Both the position numbers and the translations under genes were made by a program. A stretch of DNA of 64,000 bases from Paracidovorax wautersii (GTDB lineage: Bacteria > Pseudomonadota > Gammaproteobacteria > Burkholderiales > Burkholderiaceae_C), in NCBI RefSeq assembly GCF_031453675.1, contig NZ_JAVIZX010000001.1, positions 3,494,001 through 3,558,000 of the forward strand, given 5' to 3'. The notes under the pieces were generated by a model. It did no database searches. It was not told where the DNA came from and saw only the letters and a list, made by a program, of their open reading frames with translations. This document shows, one piece after another, positions 37,690 through 46,014 of the stretch. The number at the start of each line of letters is the position of its first letter. Position 1 is the first letter of the stretch.

Positions 37690-37815
37690 GCGCGCGGTCC
37701 AACCCAGCGGCAGCCAAGCAAGGGCCGCCCCGCAGCGAGGGCTGCGTCCCCCTGCCCGCGGGGCGAAGCCCTGCGAGAGCGGGGGGAAGGCCCAAAGGGC
37801 CTCAGGGGGGTGTTC
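37690..37815 (-). repeat. Dispersed repeat family 2 copy between the chromate transporter genes
   Basis: On the minus strand it begins TGAGGCCCTTTGGGCCTTCC and continues with CCCC, a variable loop, GCAGGGGGACGCAGCC and GCTGCGGGGCGGCCCTTGC. The opening and the GGGGGACG core match the purD-hemF copy; the second hairpin has a different sequence. It begins immediately after the stop of the upstream transporter gene. Confidence 0.65.
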
Positions 37816-37816
37816 T

Positions 37817-38407
37817 TCATGCCTTCAGCTTTCGCCACGTCAGCACGCAGGCGGTGCCGCCCACCACCGGCAGGATCCACATCAGCGGCCAGCGCAACAC
37901 CACCATCGCCACGAAGGTGACGGTGGCCACGGCCGCGCAGACCAGCGGCCCGAGCGGATGGCGCGCCAGCGAGGCCGCCAGCTTGCAGCCCACGCCGGCC
38001 ACCAGTCCCGCCGCCACGGCGCCCATGCCGCGCAGCGCCCCCGCTACCGCCGGGGTGTCGGAAAAGCGGGCATAGGCCACGGCCAGCGCCAGCACCAGCA
38101 GCATGGGCAGCAGCAGCATGCCCGCCACGGCCACCACCGCCCCGCGGAAGCCGAAATACCGGTCGCCGATCATGATGGCCAGGTTGACCACGTTGGGACC
38201 CGGCATGATCTGCGCCACGGCCCAGTCCTCGACGAACTCGTCGTTGTCCATCCAGCGCTTCTTTTCCACCAGTTCCCGCTGCACCACGGCCAGCACGCCG
38301 CCGAAGCCTTGCAGGGCCAGCCAGGTGAAGGCCCAGAAGAGTTCGGCCAGCGATTCGGGCCGGGGACGGGGCGTATCGGACGGGCCGGTGGCGGGGGGCG
38401 GTGTCAT
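37817..38407 (-). CDS. Chromate transporter, short subunit (CHR family), first gene
   Basis: 196 residues. After a Pro/Thr-rich lead the protein has LFWAFTWLALQGFGGVLAVV, then KKRWMDNDEFVEDWAVAQ and IMPGPNVVNLAIMIG, which are the N-type CHR motifs. Together with the next gene it should form a two-component chromate efflux or anion transporter. It is transcribed towards the second half, with a family 2 repeat between them. No chrB-type regulator is adjacent. Confidence 0.88.
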   Translation of the reverse strand: MTPPPATGPSDTPRPRPESLAELFWAFTWLALQGFGGVLAVVQRELVEKKRWMDNDEFVEDWAVAQIMPGPNVVNLAIMIGDRYFGFRGAVVAVAGMLLLPMLLVLALAVAYARFSDTPAVAGALRGMGAVAAGLVAGVGCKLAASLARHPLGPLVCAAVATVTFVAMVVLRWPLMWILPVVGGTACVLTWRKLKA

Positions 38408-38747
38408 GGGAGGAAGGCGGTGGCCGCGCAGGGCGCGCGGAGGGAGTGCGGCGATCGTACGGCAAGGGGCTTGCCGTGGCGGCCCGCACCGGCCATCTGC
38501 AACCGCGATAGGCGCATCGGCGCGCGCGATGGCTCGGCAGCGCGCCGGGGTTCCGCTGGGTAGAATGGCTCTCGTTCTTCTTCGTGTTCCCCGTCGTTTT
38601 CCCCTTCAGGCGACAGCGCACCGCCCTGGCCCCACGGCCACTGCGCGGCGCCGCCCCCACCGGGCCGCCTCACACACACATTGCATGCCTGATTCCTGGC
38701 GCTCGGCCGCTACGCCGGCCGATCCTTCTCTCTCCCTTCCCCCCTTC
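38408..38747. other. Divergent promoter region, no gene seen
   Basis: This 340-base gap separates the divergent chromate transporter and membrane protein genes. TAGAAT at about 38561 could be a -10 box for the rightward gene. An alternative rightward start (ATG at 38685, in frame) would shorten the gap. No repeat or RNA gene was recognised. Confidence 0.4.
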
Positions 38748-39434
38748 ATGAGCCACCCCGACGGCGCCGCGCGCTGGATGCGCTGGCTGGCCATCGCGAT
38801 GCTGCTGGCCACGTACCCGGCGCAGGCCTGGCTGCCCTCCATGGCGGCGTGGGAGAACCATTGGGTCGAGAACACCCAGGTCGTGGTGCTGGGCGGCGGG
38901 CTGCTGCTGGCGCTGGTGTGGTGCCACGCCAGCGCGGACGCCCGGGTTCGCGCGTTGTGCCGGGCGGCGGCGGTCCTGTGGGCCATCCTGATGGCGCGGG
39001 AGTTGAGCTGGGGCGGGGCCTTCCTGCCGCCGGTCGGGTTTTCGTCGGAAGGACCGTTCTATTCGTCGCGGGCGCTCTGGTACAAGCCGTACGTCTATCC
39101 GGTGCTGGCCCTGCTGCTGGCCTATAGCGGGTATTGCATCGTGCGCTGGCGGCTGGACCGCATCGTGGTGCGCTGCGTGCCCACAGTGGGGTTCGAGGCG
39201 CTGCTCATCGCCGCAGGTATCGCCCTCAGCACCTGCGCCGAAGGCCACGGGCCCGACTTTTTGACGGCGTGGATGGGCAGCAACCCGCTGGTGGTGGAGG
39301 AGTGGGCCGAACTGGCGGCCTATGCCGCCTTGGTCTCAGCGCAGTGGCGCGTGCTGGTGCGGTGGCATGCGCTCAGCCGGGCGGCTGCAGCGCCGGGTAC
39401 GCCCCCCGCCCATTCCACACGCTCCCCGCACTGA
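38748..39434 (+). CDS. Integral membrane protein of unknown function
   Basis: 228 residues from MSHPDGAARW with about six hydrophobic segments. Charged residues sit at helix ends in patterns such as LMARELSWGGAFLP and LVVEEWAELAAYAALV; the paired glutamates and RELSWG may be functional. No named family recognised. The ATG at 38685 (MPDSWRSAA) is an alternative start giving 21 more residues. It stands alone between the chromate genes and the fumarylacetoacetase-like gene. Confidence 0.65.
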   Translation: MSHPDGAARWMRWLAIAMLLATYPAQAWLPSMAAWENHWVENTQVVVLGGGLLLALVWCHASADARVRALCRAAAVLWAILMARELSWGGAFLPPVGFSSEGPFYSSRALWYKPYVYPVLALLLAYSGYCIVRWRLDRIVVRCVPTVGFEALLIAAGIALSTCAEGHGPDFLTAWMGSNPLVVEEWAELAAYAALVSAQWRVLVRWHALSRAAAAPGTPPAHSTRSPH

Positions 39435-39581
39435 CCACCAGGCCTCGGCGGCTTCGCGGCACCGTGGCCGCGCCTGCGGTTCCCCCACGCGCCTTGAACC
39501 TGTTTACGATCGGGCGGCGCGCAGGTGCGCCGCGGGTGCGCTGGTGATGGCGGCACCCGCGCTTCCAGGGAGACACCGACC

Positions 39582-40427
39582 ATGAAACTCGTCCGCTATG
39601 GACAGCCGGGCGCCGAGCGCGCCGGCCTGCTGGATGCGCAGGGCACGCTGCGCGATGTGTCCATGCTGTTGCCCGACATCGGCCCGGAGCAGCTCGCCCC
39701 GCGCACGCTGGAAGGCTTGGCCGCGCTGGACCCCACCCGGCTGCCGGCCGTGGAGGGCGCCGTTCGTCTGGGCTGCCCCATCGCGCGCATCGGCAAGATC
39801 GTGTGCGTGGGCCTGAACTACGCCGACCACGCTGCCGAGGCCGGCCTGACCGCGCCCGCGGAGCCGGTGCTGTTCATGAAAGCCACCAGCGCGCTGAGCG
39901 GGCCCACCGACCCCGTGCGCCTGCCGCCGGGCGCGCAGAAGGTGGACTGGGAGGTGGAGCTGGGCGTGGTGATCGGCACGCGGGCGCGCGGCGTGTCCGA
40001 ACAGGCCGCCCTGCAGCACGTGGCCGGCTACGTACTGGCCAACGATGTCTCCGAGCGCAGCTACCAGATGGAGCGCGGCGGCCAGTGGGACAAGGGCAAG
40101 GGCTGCGACACCTTCGCGCCGCTGGGCCCGTGGCTGGTGACGGCGGGCGAGGTGCCCGACCCGCACGCCATCGATCTGTGGCTGGAGGTCAACGGCCAGC
40201 GCATGCAGAGCGGCAGCACGCGCGACTTCATCTTCGGCGTGCCCCAGGTGGTGTCGTACATCAGCGCCTTCATGACGCTGGAGCCGGGCGACGTGATCCT
40301 GACCGGAACGCCGGCGGGCGTGGGCCTGGGGCGCAAGCCGCAGCCGGTCTTTCTGCAGCCGGGCGATGTGATGCGCCTGGGGGCGACCGGCCTGGGTGAG
40401 CAGCGGCTGACCTGCGTGGGCGGCTGA
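39582..40427 (+). CDS. Fumarylacetoacetate hydrolase-family protein
   Basis: 281 residues. The C-terminal FAH domain starts at KIVCVGLNYADHAAEAG and carries the metal-binding acids in DWEVELGVVIG and NDVSERSYQ, then GDVILTGTPAGVGLG. Family members act as ureidoglycolate lyases, 2-keto-4-pentenoate-type hydratases or oxaloacetate decarboxylases. The N-terminal ~60 residues (MKLVRYGQPGAERAGLLDAQ) match the ureidoglycolate-lyase-like subgroup. AGGGAGA precedes the ATG at 39582. The exact reaction is not decided by context. Confidence 0.88.
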   Translation: MKLVRYGQPGAERAGLLDAQGTLRDVSMLLPDIGPEQLAPRTLEGLAALDPTRLPAVEGAVRLGCPIARIGKIVCVGLNYADHAAEAGLTAPAEPVLFMKATSALSGPTDPVRLPPGAQKVDWEVELGVVIGTRARGVSEQAALQHVAGYVLANDVSERSYQMERGGQWDKGKGCDTFAPLGPWLVTAGEVPDPHAIDLWLEVNGQRMQSGSTRDFIFGVPQVVSYISAFMTLEPGDVILTGTPAGVGLGRKPQPVFLQPGDVMRLGATGLGEQRLTCVGG

Positions 40428-40461
40428 GCGCTCATTTCGCACCACAAGTTTTGAGTAAAAC

Positions 40462-40510
40462 GGGCTGTGGCTCTCGCAGATACTGCGCAGGCAGCTATTG
40501 AAATAGTAGC
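40462..40510 (+). repeat. Dispersed repeat family 1 copy
   Basis: GGGCTGTGGCTCTCGCAGAT, then ACTGCGCAGGCAGCTATTGA, then AATAGTAGC. The AT-rich hairpin GCTATTGAAATAGTAGC is intact; the first half has diverged. It lies between two convergent genes. Confidence 0.65.
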
Positions 40511-40511
40511 G

Positions 40512-40904
40512 CTACGCCGCATGCCGGCGGCCGCTGGCGCAGGGCCCCACGGCGGGCGTGTGCACCGTCTGCTCGCTGGCCAGCACCCGCTGTGCGTTCA
40601 GGCTGCCGATGGGAATGGACACGTCCTGCGGAATGCCGCCCGACAGCTGCAGGGCCACGTAACGGCCGCAGCACACGCGCAGGAACGAGGCGAAGTTCTC
40701 CACGCTGCCGCGCTGCCCGGCCAGTTCGTCATGCAGCCGGGCGCACAGCTGCGGCACGCTGAGGCCGTCCCGCTCGGCGATCTCGGCCAGCACCTGCCAG
40801 AAGAAGTTCTCCAGCCGGATGCTGGTGGCCACGCCATGCAGCCGCACGGAGCGCGCCCGGCTGTCGTAGAGCGCCGGGTCGGCGCTGATGAATACCTCGC
40901 ACAT
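40512..40904 (-). CDS. Ribbon-helix-helix domain protein
   Basis: 130 residues from MCEVFISADP. Residues about 15-60 (RSVRLHGVATSIRLENFFWQ then LAEIAERDGLSVPQLCARLH) match the RHH_4 type ribbon-helix-helix domain. The tail is unassigned. AGGAG lies seven bases before the ATG; the longer upstream frame is spurious. It probably regulates transcription, but no target is evident; the upstream gene is a DJ-1-type protein on the same strand. Confidence 0.75.
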   Translation of the reverse strand: MCEVFISADPALYDSRARSVRLHGVATSIRLENFFWQVLAEIAERDGLSVPQLCARLHDELAGQRGSVENFASFLRVCCGRYVALQLSGGIPQDVSIPIGSLNAQRVLASEQTVHTPAVGPCASGRRHAA

Positions 40905-40960
40905 CGGGGCTCTCCTGCGTGATGGCGCGGCCGGGGGCCGCCTGGCCGTGCATTGTGCTC

Positions 40961-40995
40961 CGGCCAGCGGCCAGCGGCCAGCGGCCAGCGGCGAG
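40961..40995. repeat. Short tandem repeat, 7-base unit
   Basis: Four exact units of CGGCCAG followed by one changed unit (CGGCGAG). The array lies between the ribbon-helix-helix and DJ-1 genes, which are on the same strand. The unit length is not a multiple of three but the array is non-coding, so slippage would only change spacing. Confidence 0.8.
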
Positions 40996-41067
40996 CGCTG
41001 CGGCAGGCCGATCCGGCCGCGCTGGCGGTGCGGTCTGAGCCAGGCCGCGGCGAGAAGGCGGAGCGCC

Positions 41068-41649
41068 TCAGTGCGCGACGCGCGTGCCCAGCACCGACAG
41101 GAACTGCGCAAGCCACGCCGGGTGGGCGGGCCAGGCGGGCGCGGTGACCAGGTTGCCATCGGTATGGGCCTGATCCACGGCGATGTCGGCGTAGCGGCCG
41201 CCGGCCAGCTCCACCTCGGCGCGGCAGGCGGGGTAGGCCGAGCAGGTGCGGCCCTGCAGCACGCCCGCCGCGGCCAGCAGCTGCGCGCCGTGGCAGACGG
41301 CGGCCACGGGCTTGCCCGTGTCGAAGAAATGGCGCACGGCGGCGATCACGGCCGGGTCATTGCGCAGATACTCGGGGCCGCGGCCGCCGGGGATGACGAG
41401 CGCGTCGTAGTCGGCCGCCTGCAGGCCGGCGAAGCTGGCGTTCAGCGTGAAGCGGTGGCCAGGCTTCTCGCTATAGGTCTGCGCACCCTCGAAGTCGTGG
41501 ATGGCCGTGTGGATGTACTCGCCCGCGGCCTTGCCGGGGCAGGCAGCGTGCACCTGGTGGCCCACAGCCTGCAGCGCCTGGAAGGGCACCATGGTTTCGT
41601 AGTCCTCGCAGTAGTCGCCGCAGATCATCAGAATCTTCTTCGCTGCCAT
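41068..41649 (-). CDS. DJ-1/PfpI-family protein
   Basis: 193 residues in the DJ-1/PfpI fold. The conserved glutamate is in GDYCEDYE and the reactive cysteine sits in the nucleophile elbow AVCHGAQL, with LVIPGGRGPEYL between. Members act as glyoxalases, chaperones or deglycase-like enzymes; which applies here is unknown. The ATG at 41649 has AGGAGAC upstream. A 7-base tandem repeat lies after it. Confidence 0.9.
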   Translation of the reverse strand: MAAKKILMICGDYCEDYETMVPFQALQAVGHQVHAACPGKAAGEYIHTAIHDFEGAQTYSEKPGHRFTLNASFAGLQAADYDALVIPGGRGPEYLRNDPAVIAAVRHFFDTGKPVAAVCHGAQLLAAAGVLQGRTCSAYPACRAEVELAGGRYADIAVDQAHTDGNLVTAPAWPAHPAWLAQFLSVLGTRVAH

Positions 41650-41829
41650 GGGTGTCTCCTGGTTGTGTGGTTTGCAAAGGCCAGGGCCATTCTTGCCAGC
41701 GGTGGCGCAGCGCGGGTGTTAGCGGGCTACTACAGAACGGCAGGCGGCTTTCGGGCCTCCCGCTGACAGCCGGCCTGGCCGCGGGTCTGCACACTCGGCG
41801 GCATCTTTGCTCCACCGCAGGCCGCCACC

Positions 41830-43233
41830 ATGCCGCAGACCCCTCTTTGCTTTTTTGCTGCTTCGCCGTTGTTCCATCGGCGCCCTTGGCGGCTCGCCTC
41901 AGGCGTGGGCGCCGCCGCGTTGCTGCTGGGCTTGGCGGGCTGCGGCGACACCGCGCGCCTGCCGGCCGAGGCCGGCGTGGGCCCCTCGCCTGAACTGCCC
42001 GAGCCGCGCAAGGGGCTGATTCCCACGGTACACATCGCGCCGGCCAAGGGCTGGCCCGAGGGCGGGCAGCCGCAGCCCATGCAGGGGATGCAGGTGACGC
42101 CGTTCGCCAAGGGGCTGGACCATCCGCGCTGGGTCTATGTGCTGCCCAACGGCGATGTGCTGGTGGCCGAGAGCGACAAGCCCGCCAAGCCGCAGGCCGA
42201 GCAGGAGAGCCAGGGCCTGGCTAAGAAGGTGCGCAACTGGGTGATGGGCAAGGTCATGGCCCGCGCGGGCTCGGGCGTGCCGTCGGCCAACCGCATCACG
42301 CTGCTGCGCGACGCGGACGGCGACGGCGTGGCCGAGACGCGCAGCGTGTTCCTGCAGGGCCTGCACTCGCCCTTCGGCATGGCGCTGGTGGGCAGCGATT
42401 TCTACGTGGCCAACACCGATGCGGTGGTGCGCTTTCCGTACGCGGCGGGCCAGACGCAGATCACCGCGGCGCCCACGCGGGTGACCGATCTGCCCGCCCT
42501 GCCGATCAACCACCACTGGACCAAGAACCTCATCGCCAGCCCGGATGGCAGCAAGCTCTACGTGACCGTGGGCTCCAACAGCAACGTGGCCGAGAACGGC
42601 ATGGCCGCCGAGGAGGGCCGCGCCGCCATCTGGGAGCTGGACCGCGCCAGCGGCGCCAAGCGGCTTTTCGCCACGGGCCTGCGCAACCCCAACGGCATGG
42701 GCTGGGCGCCCGGCACCAACGTGCTGTGGACGGTGGTGAACGAGCGCGACGAGATCGGCAGCGATCTGGTGCCCGACTACCTGACTTCGGTGCGGGACGG
42801 CGGCTTCTACGGCTGGCCCTACAGCTACTTCGGCCAGCGTGTGGACGCGCGTGTGCAGCCGCCGCAGCCCGATCTGGTGGCCAAGGCCATCGTGCCCGAG
42901 TACGCGCTGGGCAACCACGTCGCCCCGCTGGGCCTGGCGTTTGCCGGCCCGCAGAGCGCCAACGGCCTGCCGCCGCAGCTGGCGCAGGGCGCGTTCATCG
43001 GTCTGCACGGCTCATGGAACCGCAAGCCACGCAGCGGCTACAAGGTGATCTTCGTGCCGTTCCAAGCGGGCCAGCCCCAGGGCATGCCGCTGGACGTGCT
43101 CACCGGTTTCGTCAGCCCGGAGGGCGATGCCTGGGGCCGGCCGGTGGGCGTGGCGCTGGACGGCAAGGGCGGCGTGCTGGTGGCGGACGATGTGGGCAAC
43201 ACGCTCTGGCGGGTGAGCGCCGCGCGGCCCTGA
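41830..43233 (+). CDS. Lipoprotein sorbosone dehydrogenase-like PQQ-type sugar dehydrogenase
   Basis: 467 residues. The signal region ends in a lipobox (LLLGLAGC), so the mature protein is probably anchored in a membrane facing the periplasm. The rest forms a beta-propeller of the GDH/sorbosone dehydrogenase family: [65 protein letters not shown] and [18 protein letters not shown] is the expected cofactor and an aldose or sorbosone-type sugar the substrate, both by family. It converges with hipA. Confidence 0.85.
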   Translation: MPQTPLCFFAASPLFHRRPWRLASGVGAAALLLGLAGCGDTARLPAEAGVGPSPELPEPRKGLIPTVHIAPAKGWPEGGQPQPMQGMQVTPFAKGLDHPRWVYVLPNGDVLVAESDKPAKPQAEQESQGLAKKVRNWVMGKVMARAGSGVPSANRITLLRDADGDGVAETRSVFLQGLHSPFGMALVGSDFYVANTDAVVRFPYAAGQTQITAAPTRVTDLPALPINHHWTKNLIASPDGSKLYVTVGSNSNVAENGMAAEEGRAAIWELDRASGAKRLFATGLRNPNGMGWAPGTNVLWTVVNERDEIGSDLVPDYLTSVRDGGFYGWPYSYFGQRVDARVQPPQPDLVAKAIVPEYALGNHVAPLGLAFAGPQSANGLPPQLAQGAFIGLHGSWNRKPRSGYKVIFVPFQAGQPQGMPLDVLTGFVSPEGDAWGRPVGVALDGKGGVLVADDVGNTLWRVSAARP

Positions 43234-43255
43234 CGTGCAAGCGGCCGGCTGCGTT

Positions 43256-44578
43256 TCAGCGTGCGGGCCTCGCCAGGGCCACGCCGCCCTGCAGCCGCGC
43301 CAGCACCACGGCGTGCATGGACGGCGGCGCATGCTGCTCCAGCAGCGCGGGCCACTGCTGCTGCGCCTGCGCGGCCGCCTCGCGCGCCCACGCCAGGTAG
43401 CGCGGCACGCGCATCAGCCCGGCGGACTGCAGCAGCGCCTCCAGCTCGGTCCAGTCGAAGGCGCGCAGTGTGGTGTCGATGGCGCGGTTGACGGCGTACT
43501 GCCAGGGCGGCGTGCCGTCGAAGAAGGCCGCCACGCACACCGGGTCGTACAGCGGGGCCAGCCGGGGCGTGCGGCCGTCGGGGTAGACCAAGGCCCAGTT
43601 CTTCAGATGCGCGTCCGTGTTGCCCATGAGGATGAACGCCACCATGCGGCCGATGAACTCGCGCACGTCGGCCACGGGCTGGTCGCTCAGGCGGTCCAGC
43701 ACGCGCAGCATGGTCGCCCAGTCCTTGGCGATGGACTGGCCGTACTTCTGGCGCGGCGCATAGCTCAGCGCCTGGTTGAACTCTTCCATGTGCACGCGCG
43801 ATCCGTCGGGCAGGTGGTCGAAGCGCTGCACGGCCAGGATGTCGTCGAAGGGCACGGACTCGGGCAGCTCGGCCTGGGCGCGGTGGATGACGGTGGCCTG
43901 GGCGCAGTGCAGGCCCAGCGCCAGGCTGAGCTGGTAGCAGGCGTATTCGTTGGCGACCAGATCCGGGTGCGCCGTGGTGGGCAACTTGAGGATCACGCTG
44001 CCGGCCGCGCCGCGGCGCTTGACGATGTAGCGGCGCCCGTCCTGTACGGCGCTGAACTTGGTCACCACGCCGGGCAGCGAAGCCGCGTCCTCCACCGGAA
44101 ACTCCACGAAGCCCGGCTCCAGCACGTCCAGCCCCTGCGTGGTGTGCCAGTGGCGCACCACGTCGGGCACGCCCTCGCGGGCGGGCACGGGCTCGACCTC
44201 CAGCGCGCCCATCAGGTCATGGCCGGCGGCGGCCAGCAGCTCGAACTCGTCGTCGGGGCCGCAGCCACGTTCGCGCGCCAGGCGGTCGCGGTTGTGGCCT
44301 TCGGGCAGTAGGTTCTGGAAGTAGGGCGGCCAGCGGCCGTCGGTGCGCACCAGGCGGGCATCGCGGGCGGACTGCAGGATCTGGCGCGTGGCGGCCTCGG
44401 TCTCGCCGCGGTAGCTCAGCGACAGCGTGGGCCGCTGCGGGTCGTTGACATAGGCCTCGTCGAAGGACACGCGCAGGATGTCCCCGTACTGCGAGAGATA
44501 GCCGATCGCCCGGCGCCCGCCACCCTGCGCGGCCGGCAGGTGCATGTATAGGCGCAGGTAGCGGATGGCGGTGGACAT
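43256..44578 (-). CDS. hipA: HipA-family serine/threonine kinase toxin
   Basis: 440 residues with HipA organisation: N-terminal HipA_N domain (GYLSQYGDILRVSFDE, FQNLLPEG), then the kinase with ILKLPT, NEYACYQLSLALGL, the catalytic loop MGNTDAHLKNWAL and the metal-binding LAPLYD. Related toxins phosphorylate aminoacyl-tRNA synthetases and cause dormancy. The P-loop region usually read as GVQxK appears as PGVVTKFSAV here, so the activation loop differs from E. coli HipA. It follows hipB by 30 bases. Confidence 0.9.
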   Translation of the reverse strand: MSTAIRYLRLYMHLPAAQGGGRRAIGYLSQYGDILRVSFDEAYVNDPQRPTLSLSYRGETEAATRQILQSARDARLVRTDGRWPPYFQNLLPEGHNRDRLARERGCGPDDEFELLAAAGHDLMGALEVEPVPAREGVPDVVRHWHTTQGLDVLEPGFVEFPVEDAASLPGVVTKFSAVQDGRRYIVKRRGAAGSVILKLPTTAHPDLVANEYACYQLSLALGLHCAQATVIHRAQAELPESVPFDDILAVQRFDHLPDGSRVHMEEFNQALSYAPRQKYGQSIAKDWATMLRVLDRLSDQPVADVREFIGRMVAFILMGNTDAHLKNWALVYPDGRTPRLAPLYDPVCVAAFFDGTPPWQYAVNRAIDTTLRAFDWTELEALLQSAGLMRVPRYLAWAREAAAQAQQQWPALLEQHAPPSMHAVVLARLQGGVALARPAR

Positions 44579-44608
44579 GGTGCGGGCGCAGGAAGGTTTG
44601 CGCTGGTC

Positions 44609-44911
44609 TCAGCGCAGCTGGTCGACCACCGACGGCGGCGCATCCGCGCCCACCGGCTGGCCCAGGAATTTGCCGCCGGCCTGGATGAAGGCCTCCAGCT
44701 CCGGCCGCAGCGCGGCGGGGACGGCGATCAGCTCCATGCCCAGCACGCGCGCCATCTCGGCGAGGGTGGAAAAGCGCGGATCCACGTCGCCCGTTTCCGT
44801 GCGCTGCACCGCCATGCGGGACAGGCCGGCCCGGTCTGCCAGGTCGGCCTGGGTCATCTTTTGCGCCTTGCGGCTGGCTGCCAAGGTAGTGATCAGATCA
44901 TGCATGCTCAT
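44609..44911 (-). CDS. hipB: HipB-like antitoxin, XRE-type DNA-binding protein
   Basis: About 100 residues from MSMHDLI with a Cro/C1-type helix-turn-helix (MTQADLADRAGLSRMAVQRT) and a C-terminal tail that may contact HipA. It should neutralise HipA and repress the operon. ATGs at 44905 and 44911 are both plausible; the frame reaches 44953. A CGCTTTT...AAAAGCG inverted repeat lies just upstream, as expected for autoregulation. Confidence 0.88.
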   Translation of the reverse strand: MSMHDLITTLAASRKAQKMTQADLADRAGLSRMAVQRTETGDVDPRFSTLAEMARVLGMELIAVPAALRPELEAFIQAGGKFLGQPVGADAPPSVVDQLR

Positions 44912-44918
44912 GTTTATA

Positions 44919-44938
44919 CGCTTTTTATTTGAAAAGCG
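44919..44938. promoter_or_regulatory. Candidate HipB operator
   Basis: CGCTTTT-TATTTG-AAAAGCG is a perfect 7-base inverted repeat eight bases upstream of the hipB start, in the AT-rich promoter. A second small palindrome GCATT-A-AATGC (44938-44948) abuts it. E. coli HipB uses a different palindrome (TATCC-N8-GGATA), so identity is by position. Confidence 0.5.
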
Positions 44939-44953
44939 CATTAAATGCTGCAT

Positions 44954-45904
44954 TTATGGTGGGTTGGGCAGCACGGTCTGGCGCAGCGCCATGAAGCGCC
45001 GGGCTTCATCGGCCAGCCACTCCTGAACCCGCAGCATGGCCGGACTGGGCTGCGGCGTGGTGACGAAGGAATAGCTCGCGCGGGAGCGCACGCTGCCGAA
45101 CAAAGGCACCAGCCGGCCGGCCGCCACGTCGTCCAGCACCAAGGCCGCGCGGCCCATGGCCACCCCCTGGCCGGCGAGCGCGGCCCCCAGCGCCAGCTGC
45201 GACAGATTGAACTGCTGGCCTTGCGCCCATGCAAGGCTGTCCATGCCGTTCTGCGCGGCCCAGTGCTGCCATTCCTCGAAGGCGCCGGCGCCTTCCCAGG
45301 GGCTGCTGTCGTGCAGCAGCCATTCGGGCTGCAGTTGCCGGGGCGAATCCAGGGCAGGCTGCGCTGCCAGGAAAGCCGGGCTCGCGACCGGCATCAGCCA
45401 CTCGTCCAAAAAAGCGGTGGCACGCAGGTCGTCGTAGCCGCCCAGATCGAAGCGCACGGCGGCCTCGATCCCATCACGCACCATGCGGGTGCGATCCAGC
45501 CGGTGGAATTCGCCGAACACGCGCAGACCCAGATCGGGGTACTGGCGGAAGAAATCGCCCATGCGCGGCGTCAGCCACTGCATGGCGAAGGAGGGCGAAC
45601 AGCTCAGCGTGGCCGGGGGCGCTTCGCCGGCCAGGCGCATCTGCGCCAGCGTGCCCTCGATGGCCTCGAAGCTCTCGCGCAGCACCACCGACAGCCATTT
45701 GCCCTCCGGCGTGGGCACCAGCGTGCGCGGCGTGCGCAGGAACACCGGGCGGCCCAGCCACTGCTCCAACTGCTTCACCTGCTGGCTGACGGCGCCCTGG
45801 GTGATGCACAGCTCGGCAGCGGCACGTGTGAAGCTGCCATGCCGGGCCGCTGCATCAAAACAGCGCAGCCAGGCGAGCAGGGACGGGGAAAGGCGGATAT
45901 CCAT
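44954..45904 (-). CDS. dsdC: LysR-family regulator, DsdC-like
   Basis: 316 residues from MDIRLSPSL. The N-terminal winged helix-turn-helix is FDAAARHGSFTRAAAELCITQGAVSQQVKQLE, split in two here for reading, and a type 2 periplasmic-like effector domain follows. It is divergent from D-serine dehydratase, the standard DsdC arrangement, so D-serine or a related D-amino acid is the likely effector. A TTG at 45928 is an alternative start. Its own start codon overlaps a LysR-type T-N11-A palindrome. Confidence 0.88.
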   Translation of the reverse strand: MDIRLSPSLLAWLRCFDAAARHGSFTRAAAELCITQGAVSQQVKQLEQWLGRPVFLRTPRTLVPTPEGKWLSVVLRESFEAIEGTLAQMRLAGEAPPATLSCSPSFAMQWLTPRMGDFFRQYPDLGLRVFGEFHRLDRTRMVRDGIEAAVRFDLGGYDDLRATAFLDEWLMPVASPAFLAAQPALDSPRQLQPEWLLHDSSPWEGAGAFEEWQHWAAQNGMDSLAWAQGQQFNLSQLALGAALAGQGVAMGRAALVLDDVAAGRLVPLFGSVRSRASYSFVTTPQPSPAMLRVQEWLADEARRFMALRQTVLPNPP

Positions 45905-45917
45905 TACTGAGACTAAT
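45903..45917. promoter_or_regulatory. LysR-type T-N11-A box between dsdC-like gene and dsdA
   Basis: ATTACTGAGACTAAT has perfect ATTA/TAAT ends and the T-N11-A pattern of LysR-type boxes. It overlaps the regulator's start codon and lies about 100 bases upstream of the dsdA ATG. A 12-of-15 match on the other strand, ATTAGTCTCGATGAT, occurs at 46147-46161 inside dsdA. Confidence 0.6.
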
Positions 45918-46014
45918 GTTGGCGTCAATATAAATGAGTTGTGCGGACGGCGTCACGCTCGAAGAATGCAGCTTATCGATCGATCACCACCGCATGCCGG
46001 ACTGCACCGAATCC

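Noticed and set aside
40961-40995. Seven-base tandem repeat as a phase-variation switch
   Set aside because: It is not in a coding region or between promoter boxes that I can recognise, so switching has no clear target; listed only as a repeat.
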